A program made the translations under genes and the position numbers. A stretch of DNA of 64,000 nucleotides from Stichopus chloronotus (lineage: Eukaryota; Echinodermata; Holothuroidea; Aspidochirotida; Stichopodidae): positions 12,423,979-12,487,978 of the forward strand of contig CM037843.1 of assembly GCA_021234535.1 (NCBI GenBank), in the 5' to 3' direction. Positions 1 through 64,000 of this stretch are shown piece by piece. Below the pieces are notes generated by a model. It searched no databases, had not been told where the DNA came from, and worked only from the letters and a program-made list of their open reading frames with translations. Position 1 is the first letter of the stretch. Each line of letters opens with the position of its first letter.

Positions 1-698
1 CTAATTCACCATATACCATGCAATTTGGTGTATACTTGCTGATTTTAAGAATTTGCTTGAAAAATTTCACATGAAAAGCTTCAACTTGGCTGTTATTATC
101 ACACCCTCACACTTCACACCCATAGAGCAGAATAGGAAGAACTAGTTGGTTGAAGAGCTGAATTTGTAAATCCAGTGGTAGTCTTGGATTGTGAGATTTA
201 CGTAATTAACTGTACAGAGCTTGTCAAGCTTGATTAACGTGTTTATTAACAGCCTTTGTAAATCTATTGTTATCATTAAAAGTACAACCCAAATAGGAAT
301 AATCCTCAGCAACTTCAACTTGAAGAGTCCTCAAGAGTGAAACTCCAAGTGAAACTTGTTATGTCTAAAAGTGTGCTTTTTCGTGAAACGTGTGTCCTTA
401 CGTAGCCTCCAAGTGTCTACCAACATGGGGGATCAGTGAAGAATGTAAATAAATTATGTAACCGTGATTATTGCATACCCTCTATAAGCAGGTGTGAATA
501 AAGCTCACTTGGAACAACTAGAAGTAATGGATGTATCAGTAAAAGGACGTTTATGCCGCTTTCATCCATTATGAATTGAAACACTTATAACAAAAGAGAA
601 TATCTCATAGGACTGGGATAAATTAAACTCTCAGTTTCATCTCCTTAGTACTGTAAAAGCTTCTTAGTAAAATGGATCCGAATGATTTTTCTCAACAG
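1..698. other. Upstream intron, 3' part
   Basis: AT-rich sequence with no recognisable repeat or gene, ending in the acceptor ttttctcaacag just before exon 1. An ATG at 672 in the context aaaATGG reads in frame into exon 1 without a stop, but it overlaps the polypyrimidine tract, so I treat it as intronic. Confidence 0.6.
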
Positions 699-62927
<62,229 letters not shown>

Positions 62928-64000
62928 GTGAGAAGAAACAGTCTGCTTTGGGAGGGAATCAATGAAGGGACTAGATGATGTTTGCCACCAGCATCTTAGA
63001 TATATAAAAATATTTATTATTTGTTGGCACTTGAGAAAACTCACGTAATGTCATATTTTAAAACTTTATGGAAAACTGAGTTTCATGTTTCTTGTTAAAC
63101 GTAGTTACGTCTATGAATCCAGAGGTGTTCATAATGAGAAGCAGCATGAGTAATCTTCCACAATTTATGGACACTACCAGTTGTCTCTTTAATTTGTAGT
63201 TACTTTTGATGTAGTGTGAAGTGATGTAATATAAAGTGACATAACTCATTACCCCTAATATATTGTGCTTCCAAAGGAAAAAGGGAAAGAAAGAGTTCTG
63301 ACACTCCGATTGTTTCCCACTAACAAGTGACATGGTTTTCCATTCCACGGATACAGAGATTGCATTTAAATTCTGAACATGTAAAATAGTGTGCTAGTTT
63401 TGAAACTGTTCAGATGGTGGTGGCATTTGTCATGTAGTACTCTGGAATGATGGGTCCATGCATACCTTAATAATTGTCGTGGCTAGTGTTGTTACTGGTA
63501 CCTTACAATGTTCTTGACTTTTGATTCCTTGTGTTATCAAAGGAATCTCTGCAATCAAGTCAGTGTGTGTATGTGTGTGTATGTGTATTTAGTAGATGTG
63601 CCCCAATGTTTTTGGTTCCCATAGCTTGCATAATAATGAGTGAGCAGGACTTTATGCGACGATTGGAATGCAAGGTTTGTGACTCAATTACTCAATAAAT
63701 GAGAACTCAATAATTCTCAAACTTGGTGTGTATGTGTATCATACTGAGTAGATGTACCCTGTTGTTGTTGGCAGCTAATCCTCACAAAATACACATAATG
63801 TGCTGAAATCATGTCTAGAGATACCCTTTTCTGCATGACGTGAGATCCCGATGTTTCATAATGGTTAGGGTGTGTTCTTCTCAAGAAGGTATAAACATGT
63901 ATGATACTATGTGAGGATTGGCTGCTTTGGTGCCTATATCTTGCATATTAATTTAAGGGTGGGACTTAATGTAAAATTCCTGATATGGTAATATCTTTGC
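62928..64000. other. Intron 27, 5' part
   Basis: 62928-63531 shows nothing recognised. A C-like element begins at 63532 and runs past the window end. Confidence 0.7.
63532..64000 (+). mobile_element. C-like tandem-core element (variant), runs off the window
   Basis: A 5' hairpin with arms GATTCCTT and AAGGAATC (63533-63557), then a GT-rich run. The units carry ttggaatgcaaggtttgtga and aaacttggtgtgtatgtgta, as in the element at 32537-33045. Its 5' arm is of family A type while its body is C-like. The 3' end is not in the window. Confidence 0.55.

Overview
This window is a stretch of an animal nuclear genome. It holds the middle part of one large gene on the + strand, the cytoplasmic dynein 1 heavy chain (DYNC1H1/Dhc64C type). 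I traced 27 consecutive coding exons (699-62927) with GT/AG splice sites. They join into 4011 nt, or 1337 codons, with no stop and no frame break, about 6% of the window. The protein runs from the rear of the N-terminal tail, through the linker, into the first AAA+ motor module (AAA1: Walker A at 52141/52308-52330, Walker B at 53446-53457, sensor-I Asn at 62389-62391) and stops before AAA2. The 5' exons (roughly 790 residues by comparison with mammalian DYNC1H1) and the remaining 3' half lie outside. Codon numbers below count from the first exon seen here, not from the true start. No second cellular gene, tRNA or rRNA was recognised.

The protein is close to vertebrate DYNC1H1, and the introns are large and full of repeats. 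The repeat type (short elements with hairpin termini around a core of tandem units, like the 'pearl' elements of bivalves, Tsp of sea urchin, and HINE/DINE elements) points to a marine invertebrate, possibly an echinoderm, hemichordate or mollusc. The species cannot be fixed from the sequence alone.

The introns are dominated by about two dozen copies of what I infer to be non-autonomous Helentron/Helitron-like elements. I sort them by termini into families A, B, C and D, plus a C-like variant. Each has a 5' hairpin after a T-run. The hairpin arm recurs in inverted form near the 3' end, followed by a second short hairpin and usually CTGG/CTAG-TT. In A and B the core is an array of about 142-145 bp units carrying AGGTCA half-sites. 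Every copy I can orient points the same way as the dynein gene. Many are nested or abut each other (introns 11, 12, 16 and 25).

Other repeats are a small hAT-type DNA transposon family with 8-bp target duplications (introns 11 and 12, decayed in 25), a 695-bp foldback MITE (intron 1), a second small MITE (intron 25), the 3' end of a Penelope-like retroelement with a GIY-YIG endonuclease domain (intron 21), the 3' tail of a LINE-like ORF (intron 7, minus strand), a purine-only 29-bp minisatellite (intron 24), a ~1 kb tandem duplication (intron 13) and several microsatellites. Introns 5, 8, 9, 15 and 20 hold nothing I can recognise.
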